Below are positions 39,725 through 50,310 of a stretch of 64,000 nt of DNA, piece by piece. The notes under the pieces are model-generated. The model did no database searches and had not been told where the DNA came from. It saw only the letters and a list, made by a program, of their open reading frames with translations. How positions within the stretch are numbered: the first letter of the stretch is position 1; the number at the start of each line of letters is the position of its first letter. The translations under genes and the position numbers were made by a program. Origin of the DNA: UBA7985 sp038141425 (GTDB lineage: Bacteria > Pseudomonadota > Alphaproteobacteria > UBA7985); NCBI GenBank assembly GCA_038141425.1, contig JAYQIC010000010.1, positions 744,001-808,000 on the forward strand, read 5' to 3'.

Positions 39725-41703
39725 CTAGTCCGCGAACGCCTCTCCGCGGTTAATGTGGGCATAGATGGTCGTACGCGACAGGCCCAGCTTGCGTGAGACC
39801 ATGGACACGTTGCCCTTGTTGTCCCGCCAGCTCTTGCGGATGGTCAGGCACTTGTTGCGCTTAATCACGGAATCTGAACAGTTCTGGCAAGGTTGGCAGT
39901 CGTCGTCTGAAGGCCGCAGGAAGGCTTCGAGATGTTCGGCGCGGATGTATTTGCCGGGGCAGTTGCGGATGATCTGCCGCATCGCCTTGCGCAGCCCCCG
40001 GAACCCCGAGACCCAATAGTGCTGGCTGAGCATCCGCTCGGCCTCGACGGTGATGATCTTCTCCGCGTCGATATCGTGGGTGACACTGCGGATCACGTAG
40101 TCCAGATCCAACCGTTCGTTGAGGGGTGGGATCGTGAGTTCCTCGCCAATCTCGTCGAGCAACTCGCCGAGCCCCCGACGGCGCTGATCCTGCAGATCAT
40201 CCACCGTCTTTGAGGTGCCCAGCACCAGCACGCGCGGCAGGAGGCGGTGGAACTTCTCCTGCACAACCTGCTTGTGTTCGATCGCCCGCACCACCCGGAG
40301 CAGATCCTCGGCCATCGCCTCAGGCATGGCGTCGAAATTCCGCAGATACAGCATCCCTTGCGCGGACTTGTGCATTTTGCCGGAGAACGTGGGCGGCATC
40401 CGGCTGGAACCTTCAGCGCCGATGTCAGCATCGGACGACCCCGCACCGGAACTAAAGAATTCTGGCTCGAAGAACCCAAGACGGCCAGCGGTCCCGAACA
40501 GGAGCTGTTCGTAGTTGTCTTCGCCGATCAGCGTGCAGTCGATCTCAACAAAGGGTGCCTGCGGAGACAGCCGCTCGAGCAGTTCCCGACAGATCATCGA
40601 CTTGCCCGCGCCCTGCGGCCCGACGCAGAGGACGGCTCCCTGCGAGGCGGTAAGACGGTGGGTCAGCCCATTCAGCTGCTCGACAACCACGGTGTCACGG
40701 CAATCGCTTTTCCGCGCGGTACGCTGTTCAGGTTTCCGCTTGGGCCACGCCGACTTGGCCGTCCGCTCGTTGCCAGAGGTCCCCACCGAAAACTGCACCT
40801 TGTCGATGTACCGCATCAGGTGACCGATTTCCTTGATGGTGAAATGCACGGTCGACTGCATACGGTCCTTCACCGTCGCGGTCCCCTGTGTCAGCACCTC
40901 CTGCAGCAGGGCCGAGAACCGGATATCGAACAAGCGCTCGAACAGCACGGGCTCGGTCAGGTCGAAGCCGCTGAGCATTTCCTGCGCGCTGCCATTGGCA
41001 CCGACGATAAAGCCGTCTTCACTCAGCGCAAGCAGACCCGAACTGGTGGTATTCAGGTATTCGGGGCGGGCGTGGAAGCCGAGGATGAGCGCGCCCTGCT
41101 GCTCGGCCTTGAACAGGTTATTCTCGACATTGGCAGCCGCAAGTTTGACCAGCGCCAGCGTGTGGCGTCCGCGAGAGCGGGCGTCGGTCGAGGCATCGAT
41201 CACACCGACAACTTCGTTACGGGTATTGCGCACCGGGCTGGCAAAGCAGGAGATGTTGTCAAAGCGATCAAAAAGTGCTCGCTGCCATCAACAACGGTCG
41301 CTTTCTTTGTCGCCAGTGTCAGACCGAGCGCATTGGTGCCGCGAATATCCTCCTGCCAGACAGAGCCGGGGATGACCATGCGGCTGGCGCTGGATGAGGA
41401 AAATTCCTGATCGTGGATGGCTTCGAGGATGGTACCGGTGCGGTCGGCGAAGGCCACGACATAGTTCGCGCCCGCGACCTGCGTGAACAGCTCCTGCAGT
41501 TCGGTCTGTGCGAGCTTCCAAAGCTCCTGATTCTCTTCGCGACGGATGCGCAGCTCGGGTTCGAGCAACACAGCAGAGCGCGGTTTGTCTGATCGGTTCA
41601 AACCTGCTTGCCAGCACCGGTCCCAGCTATCCGAAACGGTCTGGTTCACGGTCGCACCCGCGACAGCCCCTTCGGAACCCGCTCCGAGAATTTCCCCCTC
41701 CAT
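39725..41703 (-). CDS. AcoR-like transcriptional activator (GAF, PAS, AAA+-like, Fis HTH)
   Basis: About 660-residue regulator. Order: N-terminal sensor with VSDSWDRCWQAGLN and a GAF region (VVAFADRTGTILEAIHD, WQEDIRGTNALGL), PAS-like middle (LLALSEDGFIVGANGSAQEMLSG), an AAA+-type domain with Walker A GPQGAGKSM, and a C-terminal Fis helix-turn-helix (NVSMVSRKLGLSRTTIYAHINRG). The sigma54-contact loop GAFTGA is absent and the Walker B region reads MLYLRNFDAM, so it may act without sigma54. One frameshift near 41255. Start at ATG 41703 (GGGGAGGG upstream) rather than GTG 41748. It is divergent from the alcohol dehydrogenase gene, the usual arrangement for activators of alcohol or diol genes. 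Confidence 0.8.
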
Positions 41704-41794
41704 CACGTGGCCCTCCCCGCCACTAACGAACTCTGCGTGATGAGACACAAGTTAACGTGGGCCAGAGCGTACAAAAACAAACGCCCATGTCCAC

Positions 41795-41838
41795 AAACTG
41801 AACAGTTTTTTTGAGCGCTGCAAAAAAACTGAACAGCG
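41795..41838. promoter_or_regulatory. Dyad and direct repeats between activator and alcohol dehydrogenase genes
   Basis: CAGTTTTTTT (41803-41812) and AAAAAAACTG (41822-41831) form a perfect 10-bp inverted repeat with a 9-nt spacer; the flanks also give the direct repeat AACTGAACAG at about 41797 and 41827. It is a likely binding site of the AcoR-like protein or a hairpin; located between divergent genes. Confidence 0.5.
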
Positions 41839-41907
41839 ATTTGACTGTGATTCACTGCCTCCGAAGACGATCAGAGCAGCCGAGAAATGCTGCCGAGGAG
41901 GAAAATT

Positions 41908-42967
41908 GTGAAAGCACAGGTTCTCTACGAATACGACCCGTCGATGCAGCGCCCCGTCTGGGTGGAAGAGGCAGAGATGCCAGCCCCAGATCGAGAAGGC
42001 GTCCGACGTGATCGTCAAGATCGGTGCGGCAGGCGTCTGCCGCACGGACCTCCACATTGTCGAGGGCGTATGGCGCCATATTCAGGATCCTGATGACACG
42101 CTTCTCCCCTGCGTAATGGGGCATGAAAATGCCGGCTGGATCGAGGAGATCGGTTCAGACAACACCGGCTTCAAGGTCGGTGACCCGGTAATCCTGCATC
42201 CGTTGATCTCCGGTACTGACGGCACCTGCCTGTCCTGCCGCCGTGGTCATGACATGCAGGCCGAAGACGGCGCCTTTCCCGGGCTGAACATCAAGGAAGG
42301 CGGGTACGCTGAGTATCTGAAGACCAGCGTTCGTAACCTGATAAAGCTGCCAACCGTGCTGGCACCCAAGGACGTTGCACCCTTCTCCGATGCGGGCCTG
42401 ACGGCGTATCGCGTGGTGAAGAAGGCGACCCGGCACCTGCTGCCCGGACAGGCCTGCGTGATCATAGGTGCGGGCGGGCTTGGCCATATCGCCATCCAGT
42501 GCCTGAAGGCGATGTGCGCCGCCGACATCATTGTCGTGGAAAAATCGGTCAACGCGCTGACCCACGCGATGGATCTGGGTGCCGATCATGGCGTTCTGAT
42601 CGACGGCTCCGAAATGGAAGCCATCGAAACCCTGACCAAGGGCAAGGGCGCCGAAGCTGTCATCGACTTCGTCGGTGAACACGGCTCGACCACCATGGGT
42701 CTGCAGATGACCGGTGCTGGTGGCTACTACTACATCGTTGGATACGGTGAAGAAATTCAGGTTCTCGCGGTCGATATGATCATCGCTGAGAAGAACATCA
42801 TCGGCAATCTGGTGGGAACCTGGGCCGAACTCTATGAGCTCATGGAGTTGGCAGATCGGGGGCGCGTGAAGCTCTCGATGAGTGAATACAAACTTTCCGA
42901 AGCAAATAAGGCTCTCCACGACCTGAATGACGGAAACGTCAAGGGGCGAGCCGTTCTGGTGCCTTGA
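41908..42967 (+). CDS. Zinc-type NAD(P)-dependent alcohol dehydrogenase
   Basis: About 353-residue medium-chain dehydrogenase. GTG start with GAGGAGG upstream; a frameshift near 41985 is bridged (EMPAP then QIEKASDVIVKIGAAG). Catalytic zinc ligands are in GAAGVCRTDLHIVEG and VMGHENAGWIEEIG; Rossmann motif IIGAGGLGHIAIQCLKAM. The structural-zinc lobe is reduced: only GTCLSCRRGHDMQA remains of the usual four cysteines. It oxidises an alcohol in the cytosol and precedes an ABC importer, so the imported substrate may be an alcohol or polyol. Confidence 0.87.
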
Positions 42968-43011
42968 GCCCGGAGTTAACCCTTTCTCTTTTTTTCTTAT
43001 GGGAGGCTAAA

Positions 43012-44549
43012 ATGAAGAGAAAAATTGCAATCTTATCAACGGCTTTGGCCGGGTTTGCGCTCGCCAATACGGCTGTTGCGGACAAGTGGAGCGATCAGTT
43101 CCCGCACATTAAGAACACGGGTGATATTCCCGGCGAATGTTCTTTCGAGTCCATGTCACAGAAGGACTACAGCGGCCGTACGCTGACCATTAACACCCAC
43201 GCCGTTCCGGTGATGGGTGAGCCAACCGCGCTGCACGCAGAGCACTTCGCAGAGCTGACCGGTGCCAAGGTCGACGTGATCCACACCCCGGCCGGTGACC
43301 TTTACTCAAGGCGATGATCCCGTTCCAGGCAGGTCAGGCGCCGTACGATATCGTGTTCGGCTTCTCGAACTTCATCCGTGACTGGATGGCCTACCTCGAG
43401 CCCGTGCCAGAGTACTACGTCAACATGCGCCAGATGCAGGACGTGACCAAGTCGCACATCGACGTGGCATCCTGGGATGGCCAGATGATGCAGTTCCCGA
43501 TCGATGGTGACCGTCACTACCTGAAATACCGCAAGGACGTCATCGATAACCCGGAAATGCAGGCCAAATACCTGGCCGACACCGGTCGTGAGCTCCGGGT
43601 TCCACAGACGTGGAAAGAGTACGGTGAAATCGCAGCCTACTTCAACGGCTGGGACTGGGATGGCGATGGCGAGCTCGAGTACGGCTCTGCTGAAGTCATG
43701 AAGAAAGACGACCTGATTTACGCGGCCTTCTTCAGCCGTGCGGTCGCCTACGCCAAGAACCCCCGCACCCCGGGCGGCTTCTTCTTCGACCTCGAAACCA
43801 TGGAGCCGCTGATCAACAGCCCCGGCTTTGTTGAAGCGCTGACCGACTGGGTGGAAGCCACCAGCTACGTACCACCAGGTGGCATCAACTTTGGCCTCGG
43901 TGACGAGATCAACTCCTTCGGTGGCGGACAGACCCTGTTCAGCTTCTCCTGGGACGATGCTTTCGTGGCAGCCATGGAAGACACCAGCCCGATCAAGAAC
44001 AAGGTTGGTGCAGCACCCCTGCCCGGTTCTGACCGCGTATGGAACCGCGTGAGCGGCTCCTGGGAAGAAACCTATAACCAGGCGCCATACATCGTCTGGG
44101 GCTGGGCCGCTGCGGTTGCCAAGAAGTCCAAGAACCACGACGTGGCCTTCGACTACCTCTGCTTCTTCGCCAACGATGCCAACCACCAGGCGGACATTGC
44201 GATCGGTCGCTTCGGCGTCAACCCGTTCAAGAAGTCCGACTTCGTGCCTGAGATCTACGTTGAACGGCAGGGCTGGGATCAGGAGATCGCCGAGGAATAC
44301 ACGCAGACCCTTCTGGATATGGAAGAAAAGAGCACCAACCGCGTGTTCCCACTGCGTGTCCCAGGCGTCTTTGAGTTCACCAGCGCCGTTGCAACCGGTA
44401 CCTCCAAGGCATTGGCGGGCCAGCTGAGCCCCCAGGAAGCCCTGGATGAAGTTGCGGCCGAATGGGAAGCCATTCTGGAACGTGTTGGTGTCGACAACGT
44501 CCGCGAAGCCTATGCTGTAGGTGTCGCGCTCGAAGACAACCTGCGCTAG
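43012..44549 (+). CDS. ABC transporter extracellular solute-binding protein
   Basis: About 512-residue periplasmic receptor of the large carbohydrate class. Signal peptide MKRKIAILSTALAGFALANTAVA; body GRTLTINTHAVPVMGEPTALHAEHFAELTGAKVDV, GDRHYLKYRKDVI, ELRVPQTWKEYGEIAAYFN, and FGGGQTLFSFSWDDAFVAA. A frameshift near 43310 (CTCAAGGCG needs one A) breaks it after GDLYS. GGGAGGC precedes the ATG. The Asp-rich segment NGWDWDGDGELEYG looks like a calcium-type loop. It belongs with the permease and ATPase genes downstream; ligand possibly a polyol or sugar. Confidence 0.85.
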
Positions 44550-44569
44550 GCAATCGCCTTTCCCCGATC

Positions 44570-44596
44570 GTGGCCACTGGTTTACCCGGTGGCCAC
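44570..44596 (+). terminator. Intercistronic hairpin after ABC solute-binding protein gene
   Basis: An 11-bp stem (one G-T pair) GTGGCCACTGG / CCGGTGGCCAC with a 5-nt loop, 21 bp after the stop and 25 bp before the permease start. It probably protects the upstream mRNA or partly terminates, setting binding protein above permease levels. Confidence 0.65.
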
Positions 44597-44620
44597 TTCG
44601 CTGTCTTTCTGGAGTAAACC

Positions 44621-45492
44621 ATGCGCTTCGGTCACAAGTACGTCTTTCTGCTGCCCGGTCTGATCGTGTTGATCGCGATCCTGATCTTTCCGGTGCTGTT
44701 CACCATCCGGCTGAGTTTGTCGGGCTGGAACAGCTACAACCCGTCGCTGGATTTCGTCGGGCTCAAGAACTACGTCCGGCTGTTCACCAATGACCCCCGG
44801 TTCTGGGAGGCCTTTTTCAGGCTCAGCTTCTTCCTCTCTGACCACCGTATTCCTGCAGTACGTTCTGGGCTTCGGTCTGGCCCTGCTCGTCTGGAAAGAT
44901 ATCCTGTTCAAGCGGTTCTTCCGCGTCCTGTTTCTCATTCCCATGATGACCACACCCGTCATCATGACGGTGATCTGGAAGACGGTCTTCCACGAATCCC
45001 TCGGCCCTGTGAATGACTTCCTGTCGATGTTCGGCCTGTCCTACAACTGGCTGAGCGATCCGCTGATCTCCAAGATTACGGTGATCATCGTCGAAGTCTG
45101 GCAGTGGACACCCTTCATGTTCCTGCTGCTGCTCGCGGGCCTGCTGTCCTTGCCGAAAGAAGCGTTTCTGGCTGCCTCGATCGATGGCGCCGGACCGATC
45201 CGCAAGTTCATTTACGTCACCTTTCCGCTGATGGCCCCCATCTCGATCGGTGCGATCATCATCCGTCTGATCGAAGCCTCGAAGATCATGGACACGATTT
45301 ACGTCCTCACGTCCGGCGGGCCGGGAACCTCAACAGAAACCACGAGTTTCTACATCTTCATCAAGGGCCTGCGTGAGTTCCAGATGGGCTACTCCGCCGC
45401 CATGTCCCTTCACCTACCTGATCATCATGATCCTGAGCCTGACGGTGATCGTGAATGTTCTGATCCGTCTGTTCATCGGGAGAAACCGCTGA
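44621..45492 (+). CDS. ABC sugar/polyol transporter permease 1 (MalF-like)
   Basis: About 290-residue inner-membrane permease with six membrane segments (YVFLLPGLIVLIAILIFPVLFTI, VFLQYVLGFGLALLVW, RVLFLIPMMTTPVIMTVIW and others). The EAA loop is AFLAASIDGAGPIRKFIYVTFPLM. Two frameshifts: near 44835 and near 45408, the second leading to the true end FTYLIIMILSLTVIVNVLIRLFI. Its stop overlaps the next gene's start (TGATG). Confidence 0.83.
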
Positions 45493-46337
45493 TGCGCGCG
45501 CTGTATACGAGCCTGAAATATCTGGCGATCACGCTCTGGACCATTTTCGTGGTTGGCCCCTTCCTGTGGGCGCTGAGCACATCGTTCAAGGACTTCAACT
45601 CGGTCACCTCCGGGGCGAAGTACATCCCCTGCTGCAATTCCAGCCCTCGACCGAAGGCTGGGCGGTGCTGTGGCGGACCCCGGCCAAGGGCGGTGTCGAT
45701 ATCGCTGAACCCTTTTTCAACAGCGTGATGGTAACCTGTCTGGCGAGCCTGATCAGCATCATTCTGGGCACTCTCGCCGCCTACGCACTGTCTCGGTACC
45801 GTTTCAAGTTCGGCTTCGTGAAAAACAACGACATCACCTTCTTCTTCATCTCCCAGCGGATCATGCCGCCGGTGGTGCTGTCGATCCCGTTCTTCATCAT
45901 GCTGAGCACGCTCGGGCTGCTGGACAGCGTCGTCGGCCTGATCATGGTCTATATCGTGCTGCTGATGCCGATCGCCGTTTGGATCATGGTCGACTTCTTT
46001 AACAAAGTACCGCGGGAGATCGACGAAACCGCGCTGATCGACGGCTGCAACCCCTTCGAAGCCTTCTTTCAGGTCGTACTGCCGAATTCGATCCCGGGTC
46101 TGGTGGTCGCGGGCATGTTCTGCCTGATCTTCGGTTGGACCGACTTCTTCTTCTCTTCATCCTCACCTTCACGGAAGTGCAGCTCCTGCCCGTCCGGATC
46201 GTGGCGCTCAACTCCTCGATCACACCGTGGTGGAGTCTGTCGGCGGCTGCGCTGGTCTCGGTCGCACCTTGCTGATCGTCGCCTTCGTCGTCGAGCGTTT
46301 CCTCTCGCGCGGCAACCTCTCGGGAGCGCTGAAGTAG
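45492..46337 (+). CDS. ABC sugar/polyol transporter permease 2 (MalG-like)
   Basis: About 282-residue permease. N-terminus MRALYTSLKYLAITLWTIFVVGPFLWALSTSFKD, then after a frameshift near 45625 LLQFQPSTEGWAVLW, membrane segments VMVTCLASLISIILGTLAAYALSRY and GLIMVYIVLLMPIAVWIM, EAA loop EIDETALIDGCNPFEAFFQVVLP. A second shift near 46155 leads to ILTFTEVQLLPVRIVALNSS and VERFLSRGNLSGALK. It partners permease 1 in the heterodimeric channel. Confidence 0.83.
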
Positions 46338-46341
46338 AACC

Positions 46342-47418
46342 ATGCTTGTTGCACAGAACCTCTCTCTGACCGTCGCCGACGAACCGCACCTCGTCGATGT
46401 TTCGTTCCAAATGGAGCGCGGCGGCCTGTACACGATCCTCGGCCGCACGCTGGCCGGAAAGACCACCCTGCTGAAGTCAATCGCGGGCCTGCTGGAAACC
46501 GACAGCGGGCAGATCACGCTCGATGGCGGGGACTTTTCCTCCGAGCCGGTCTGGCGGCGCAATGTCGCCATGGTCTACCAGCAGTTCATCAACTACCCGC
46601 ATCTGTCGGTGGCTGCGAATATTGCCTTTCCGCTCAAGAAGCAGAAGCTGGACCGGGCAGAAATCCAGTCTCGGGTGACAGCAGCGATGGAGCAGGTCGG
46701 CCTGCAGGGCTTCGAGGACCGCAAGATTCAGGAGCTGTCCGGCGGGCAGCAGCAGCGCGTCGCCCTCGCCCGCTCGCTGGCCAAGCGGTCTGAAATCCTT
46801 CTGCTCGACGAGCCACTGGTGAACCTCGATTACAAGCTGCGTGAACAGCTGCGGGACGAGCTCAAGGGCCTGATCAGCGCTGAGTTCAATGCGCAGGGCA
46901 TCGTCGTCTACTCGAGCACCGATCCCCGCGAAGCCATGCAGTTCGGCGGTAAGGTGATCGTCATGGACGAAGGCCGCGTCCTGCAACAGGGCTCGGCGAA
47001 AGACGTCTTCGAGCACCCGGCCACGACCCGGGTTGCCGAGATTACCAACGATCCGGGCATGAACCTGTGGCAGGCGGACCGTGATGCCGAGCAGTTCCGC
47101 GTTTCAGAAACCCTGAGCCTGTCGGTGCCCAAGCACCTTGCCAAAACCGATGCAGGGCCGTGCGTGATCGGTTTCCGCGCCAATGACGTGGTGATCGATG
47201 AGGCTGGCTCGAACTTCCGCGTCGAGCTCTCGGAAATCAGCGGATCGGAGACCATCCTGCACCTGCGCCAGGGGGAAAGCCGGATGATCGCACGCGTCGA
47301 AGGCGTCCTCGACGTCTCCCTCGATGACCAGGTGCCGATCCGGTTCAAGACCGACCATCTCTACGCCTTCAGCGCTGACAACAGCCTGCTGCACTCACCC
47401 TATGGGAGCCAGACCTAA
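46342..47418 (+). CDS. ABC transporter ATP-binding protein, GlpS-like
   Basis: Intact 358-residue ATPase. Walker A GRTLAGKTT (residues 34-42), Q-loop VAMVYQQFINYPHLSV, signature LSGGQQQRVALARSLAK, Walker B EILLLDEPLVNLDYKL, H-loop region changed to YSSTDPREAM, and a C-terminal regulatory OB-like domain. The motif set (G-R/P-T-L-A-G-K-T, YQQFINYP) is that of GlpS of alphaproteobacterial glycerol importers. Note that the H-loop His is replaced (YSSTD instead of VTHD), so this subunit may be the weaker ATPase. Its stop overlaps the next start (TAATG). Confidence 0.87.
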   Translation: MLVAQNLSLTVADEPHLVDVSFQMERGGLYTILGRTLAGKTTLLKSIAGLLETDSGQITLDGGDFSSEPVWRRNVAMVYQQFINYPHLSVAANIAFPLKKQKLDRAEIQSRVTAAMEQVGLQGFEDRKIQELSGGQQQRVALARSLAKRSEILLLDEPLVNLDYKLREQLRDELKGLISAEFNAQGIVVYSSTDPREAMQFGGKVIVMDEGRVLQQGSAKDVFEHPATTRVAEITNDPGMNLWQADRDAEQFRVSETLSLSVPKHLAKTDAGPCVIGFRANDVVIDEAGSNFRVELSEISGSETILHLRQGESRMIARVEGVLDVSLDDQVPIRFKTDHLYAFSADNSLLHSPYGSQT

Positions 47419-48484
47419 TGGCGCGCATCGATCTCAGAAACATCGCCCACAGCTACGGCAGCGTTGAGGCGCTCCAGCAATTCAGCCTGACATGGGAAGA
47501 CGGTGGACGCTACGCGATCCTCGGCCCGTCGGGCTGTGGCAAGACCACCATGCTGAACATCATGTCCGGCATCATTCGTCCGACCAAGGGCAGCATCCAC
47601 TTCGATGATCGTGATGTCACCGATCTGATCACCGCCGACCGCAACATCGCGCAGGTGTTCCAGTTTCCGGTGATCTACGGAACCATGCGGGTTTGGGACA
47701 ACCTCGCCTTCCCGCTGGTGTGCCGAAACACGCCCAAGTCCACGATTAAGGCCAAGGTCGAAGAGGTTGCGGACACGCTCAGCCTGACGGAACTGCTCGA
47801 CCGCCCCGCCAACGGCCTGACGGCAGACCAGAAGCAGCTGATTTCGCTTGGACGCGGGCTGGTGCGGGATGATGTTGCGCCGTGCTCATGGATGAGCCGC
47901 TGACGGTGATCGACCCGGACCTGAAATTCCGGCTGCGGCGCAAGCTCAAAGAGATCAACGAGAAGTACCGGACCACGCTCATTTACGTGACCCACGATCA
48001 GGACGAGGCCATGACCTTTGCCGAACAGATCATGGTCATGGACGCGGGCAAAATCGTGCAGATGGGCACCCCGGGCGAGCTGTTTAACCAGCCGAATACG
48101 ACCTTCGTTGGTTACTTCATCGGCGCGCCAGCCATGAACCTGTTTGAGGCTTCGATCACCGGTGCGAACCAGATCGAGGTTGCCGGTCAGACGCTGAAAA
48201 CCAAGGCTTCGCTGAAGGGCATTTCAGCGGCAAATGTCAAACTGGGCGTCCGTGCCGAGAACATCCGGCTGAGCAGCAAGCCCGGCAAGGGCGAGAATGC
48301 CCTCCCGATCGACATCAGCCGGATCGACGACTACGGCAACTACAAGCTCGTCGTGGGACAATGCAGCGGCGCCGACGCCAAGGTCAAGGTCGACCGCGAT
48401 GCACCCATCGATCACGGCCCCCTATTCATGAGCTTCAAACCCGAGCAAGCCTGCGTCTATGTCAACGAGCAGTTGGTGACCTGA
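47418..48484 (+). CDS. ABC transporter ATP-binding protein, GlpT-like
   Basis: About 355-residue ATPase pairing with the previous one. Walker A GPSGCGKTT (36-44), Q-loop NIAQVFQFPVIYGTM, signature changed from LSGGQ to LTADQKQLISLGRGLVR, Walker B VLMDEPLTVIDPDLKF, H-loop IYVTHDQDEAMTF, then a regulatory domain. This degenerate signature is the same as in GlpT of glycerol ABC systems (GlpSTPQV), supporting a polyol substrate. A frameshift lies near 47879 (missing G before CCGTGCTCATGG). Confidence 0.85.
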
Positions 48485-48539
48485 TCTCCTCCCGGGAAAC
48501 CTTCCACCACCCCCTTCCTCAGCGAATGAACTCATGAAA

Positions 48540-48574
48540 ATGGCCGGAGCGCGTGCGCCCCGGCCATCTTTTTT
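48540..48574 (+). terminator. Rho-independent terminator of the ABC operon
   Basis: Stem ATGGCCGG / CCGGCCAT with an inner GC-rich extension, followed by TCTTTTTT at 48568-48574. The mirrored A run before the stem lets it serve the convergent nucleotidase gene as well. Confidence 0.88.
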
Positions 48575-48593
48575 GCCGCAAAAGTGGCAGGCT

Positions 48594-50046
48594 TTACTGG
48601 AACGAAATCCGGCCTTGCGGGCCTTCGCTGATCCCGTTCTCGCGGATGTAGTCCACGACGTGGGACGCCATCAGCTGCGAAGCGTCGGCCGACAGCACCA
48701 CGTCTGCGCCGGCGAACATGCTGTAGCCGTCACCGCCGCGTGCGAGGAAGTCGTTGGTCGCGACGGTGTAGGTCGCACCGCATCGATCGCGCTCCCGTTG
48801 ATCGAGGCAGAAACCACGCGCGAGCCAGCGGCTGCGTTGCGGTCGGACCACAGCCATGTTGCCGGAGACCTGCATGAAGCGGCCCGAGGTATCCTCAATC
48901 TTGAAACGGAATTTTCCAGCGCCGCCATCACGTCAGCGCCGCTCATGGCGAGTACAACGGTCTTGTTGCCGAACGGCAGCTCGGCGAAGACGTCGCGTGC
49001 GGTCATGACCGAACCGGCGTCATAGACCTTATCGCCGCGGATACCGCCGCCGTTGGTCATGCGCCGATATCGGCACCGGTGACCATCATCATGGCGTCGG
49101 TGGCTGCGTTGCTAAAGTTGGTTCATGGACCGGACCGAAGCACGGCGGGTGTCGACATCGGCGCCCAGAACCGCGATTTCTTCAGACAGCGCCTCATCGA
49201 GTGCCTTTTCATAGTCTGCAACCTTGGCCGCCATGTCGGCGTCTTCACCGCTTGGCTGCATGACACTGAACGACGGCTCCCACTCCCGAGGTCGTCGTCA
49301 TCCCACTCCATGGCCAGATCGACGACAGGGATGTTCTCGCCCTGCGCGTTGCCTTCCATGATCACCCGCTTGCCGTTGTAGTGCAGGAACAGGTCGTGGT
49401 CGTCACCGGTGGCGATGATATCCGCAGCCCCGTTGCCCGCCAGCGCCAGGTCCTCGGAGAAGGACGTGTGCGCCAGTGCGATGACCAGATCGGCACCGGC
49501 GTCGGTCAGCTTAGCGCGCATAGCCTGCCCGGTTGCGATGGTGTCTTCGAAGGTCCAGTCACCCGGCGAGGACTTCTCCAGCGTATCATCGGAGGTCAGG
49601 CCATAGATGCCGACCTGCACCGACCCGAGGTCGACGATCAGGTGTTCGGCAGCAAAGCCCGGTAGCTCACCCGCACCGGTGCGGATGTTCGAGGATACGA
49701 TCGGGAAGGTGGCTTCGGCCATCCGCTGCTCCAGCACGTCCGGGCCGAAGTCAAACTCGTGGTTGCCCGGGGTGAAGGCATCGATGCCGAGGTGGTTCAT
49801 CAGGTCGATGATGTGGGCGCCCTTGTCCAGCGAAGACAGAACCGAGGGGGAAATCACGTCACCAGCGTGCAGCAGCAGGCTGTTGTCGGCCCCGGCGCGG
49901 GCTTCGGCGACGGCCGCTGCGATGCCCGGGAAGGCGTCCTTGCGGTCCACATCGTTGAGCAGAATGATGCGTAGGTTCGTCGTTTCAGCAGAGGCGGTTG
50001 CTGTCGCCAGCAGCAGACCCAAGCCGCCCAAAAGTACGTTTTTCAT
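48594..50046 (-). CDS. 5'-nucleotidase/metallophosphatase family (UshA-like), many frameshifts
   Basis: About 480-residue exported phosphatase. Signal peptide MKNVLLGGLGLLLATATASA; metallophosphatase core with LLLHAGDVISPSVLSS, FTPGNHEFDFGPDVLEQRM and VIALAHTSFSEDLAL, and GDDHDLFLHYNGKRVIMEG; C-terminal nucleotidase domain with DIGMTNGGGIRGDKVYDAG, AELPFGNKTVVLAMSGADVMAALE, and ATYTVATNDFLARGGDGYSMFAG. The usual first metal motif ILHTNDxH is altered to IILLNDVDRK. At least four frameshifts (near 49290, 49120, 49060, 48900-48780). Could be a decaying gene or read errors. Convergent to the ABC operon. Confidence 0.75.
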
Positions 50047-50310
50047 GAGAAACTCTCCAGTTGTTCAAGCCCGATTGGCACTTTGCGGATCAGGGCCCAT
50101 AGAAATTTCAGCCAGATTACAGACGTGGGTAACTTTGATGATCGCAAGTACCCGTTTATGGAAAAAACAACGGCTTTTTTCTGGCTGTGGCCGCTCGGAA
50201 TGATGTCGGTCCGGAGGGACAAATTACCAATCAAAAAATTGGAATTATCCACAATATTGGCCTTTGGGTTGCGGTTTCTGTCGATAAATCAGGCGGTAAT
50301 CGCCCCCTGA

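Noticed and set aside
40247..41410. 387-codon plus-strand frame opposite the AcoR-like gene
   Set aside because: Shadow frame; the minus strand holds GAF, Walker A and Fis HTH motifs in order.
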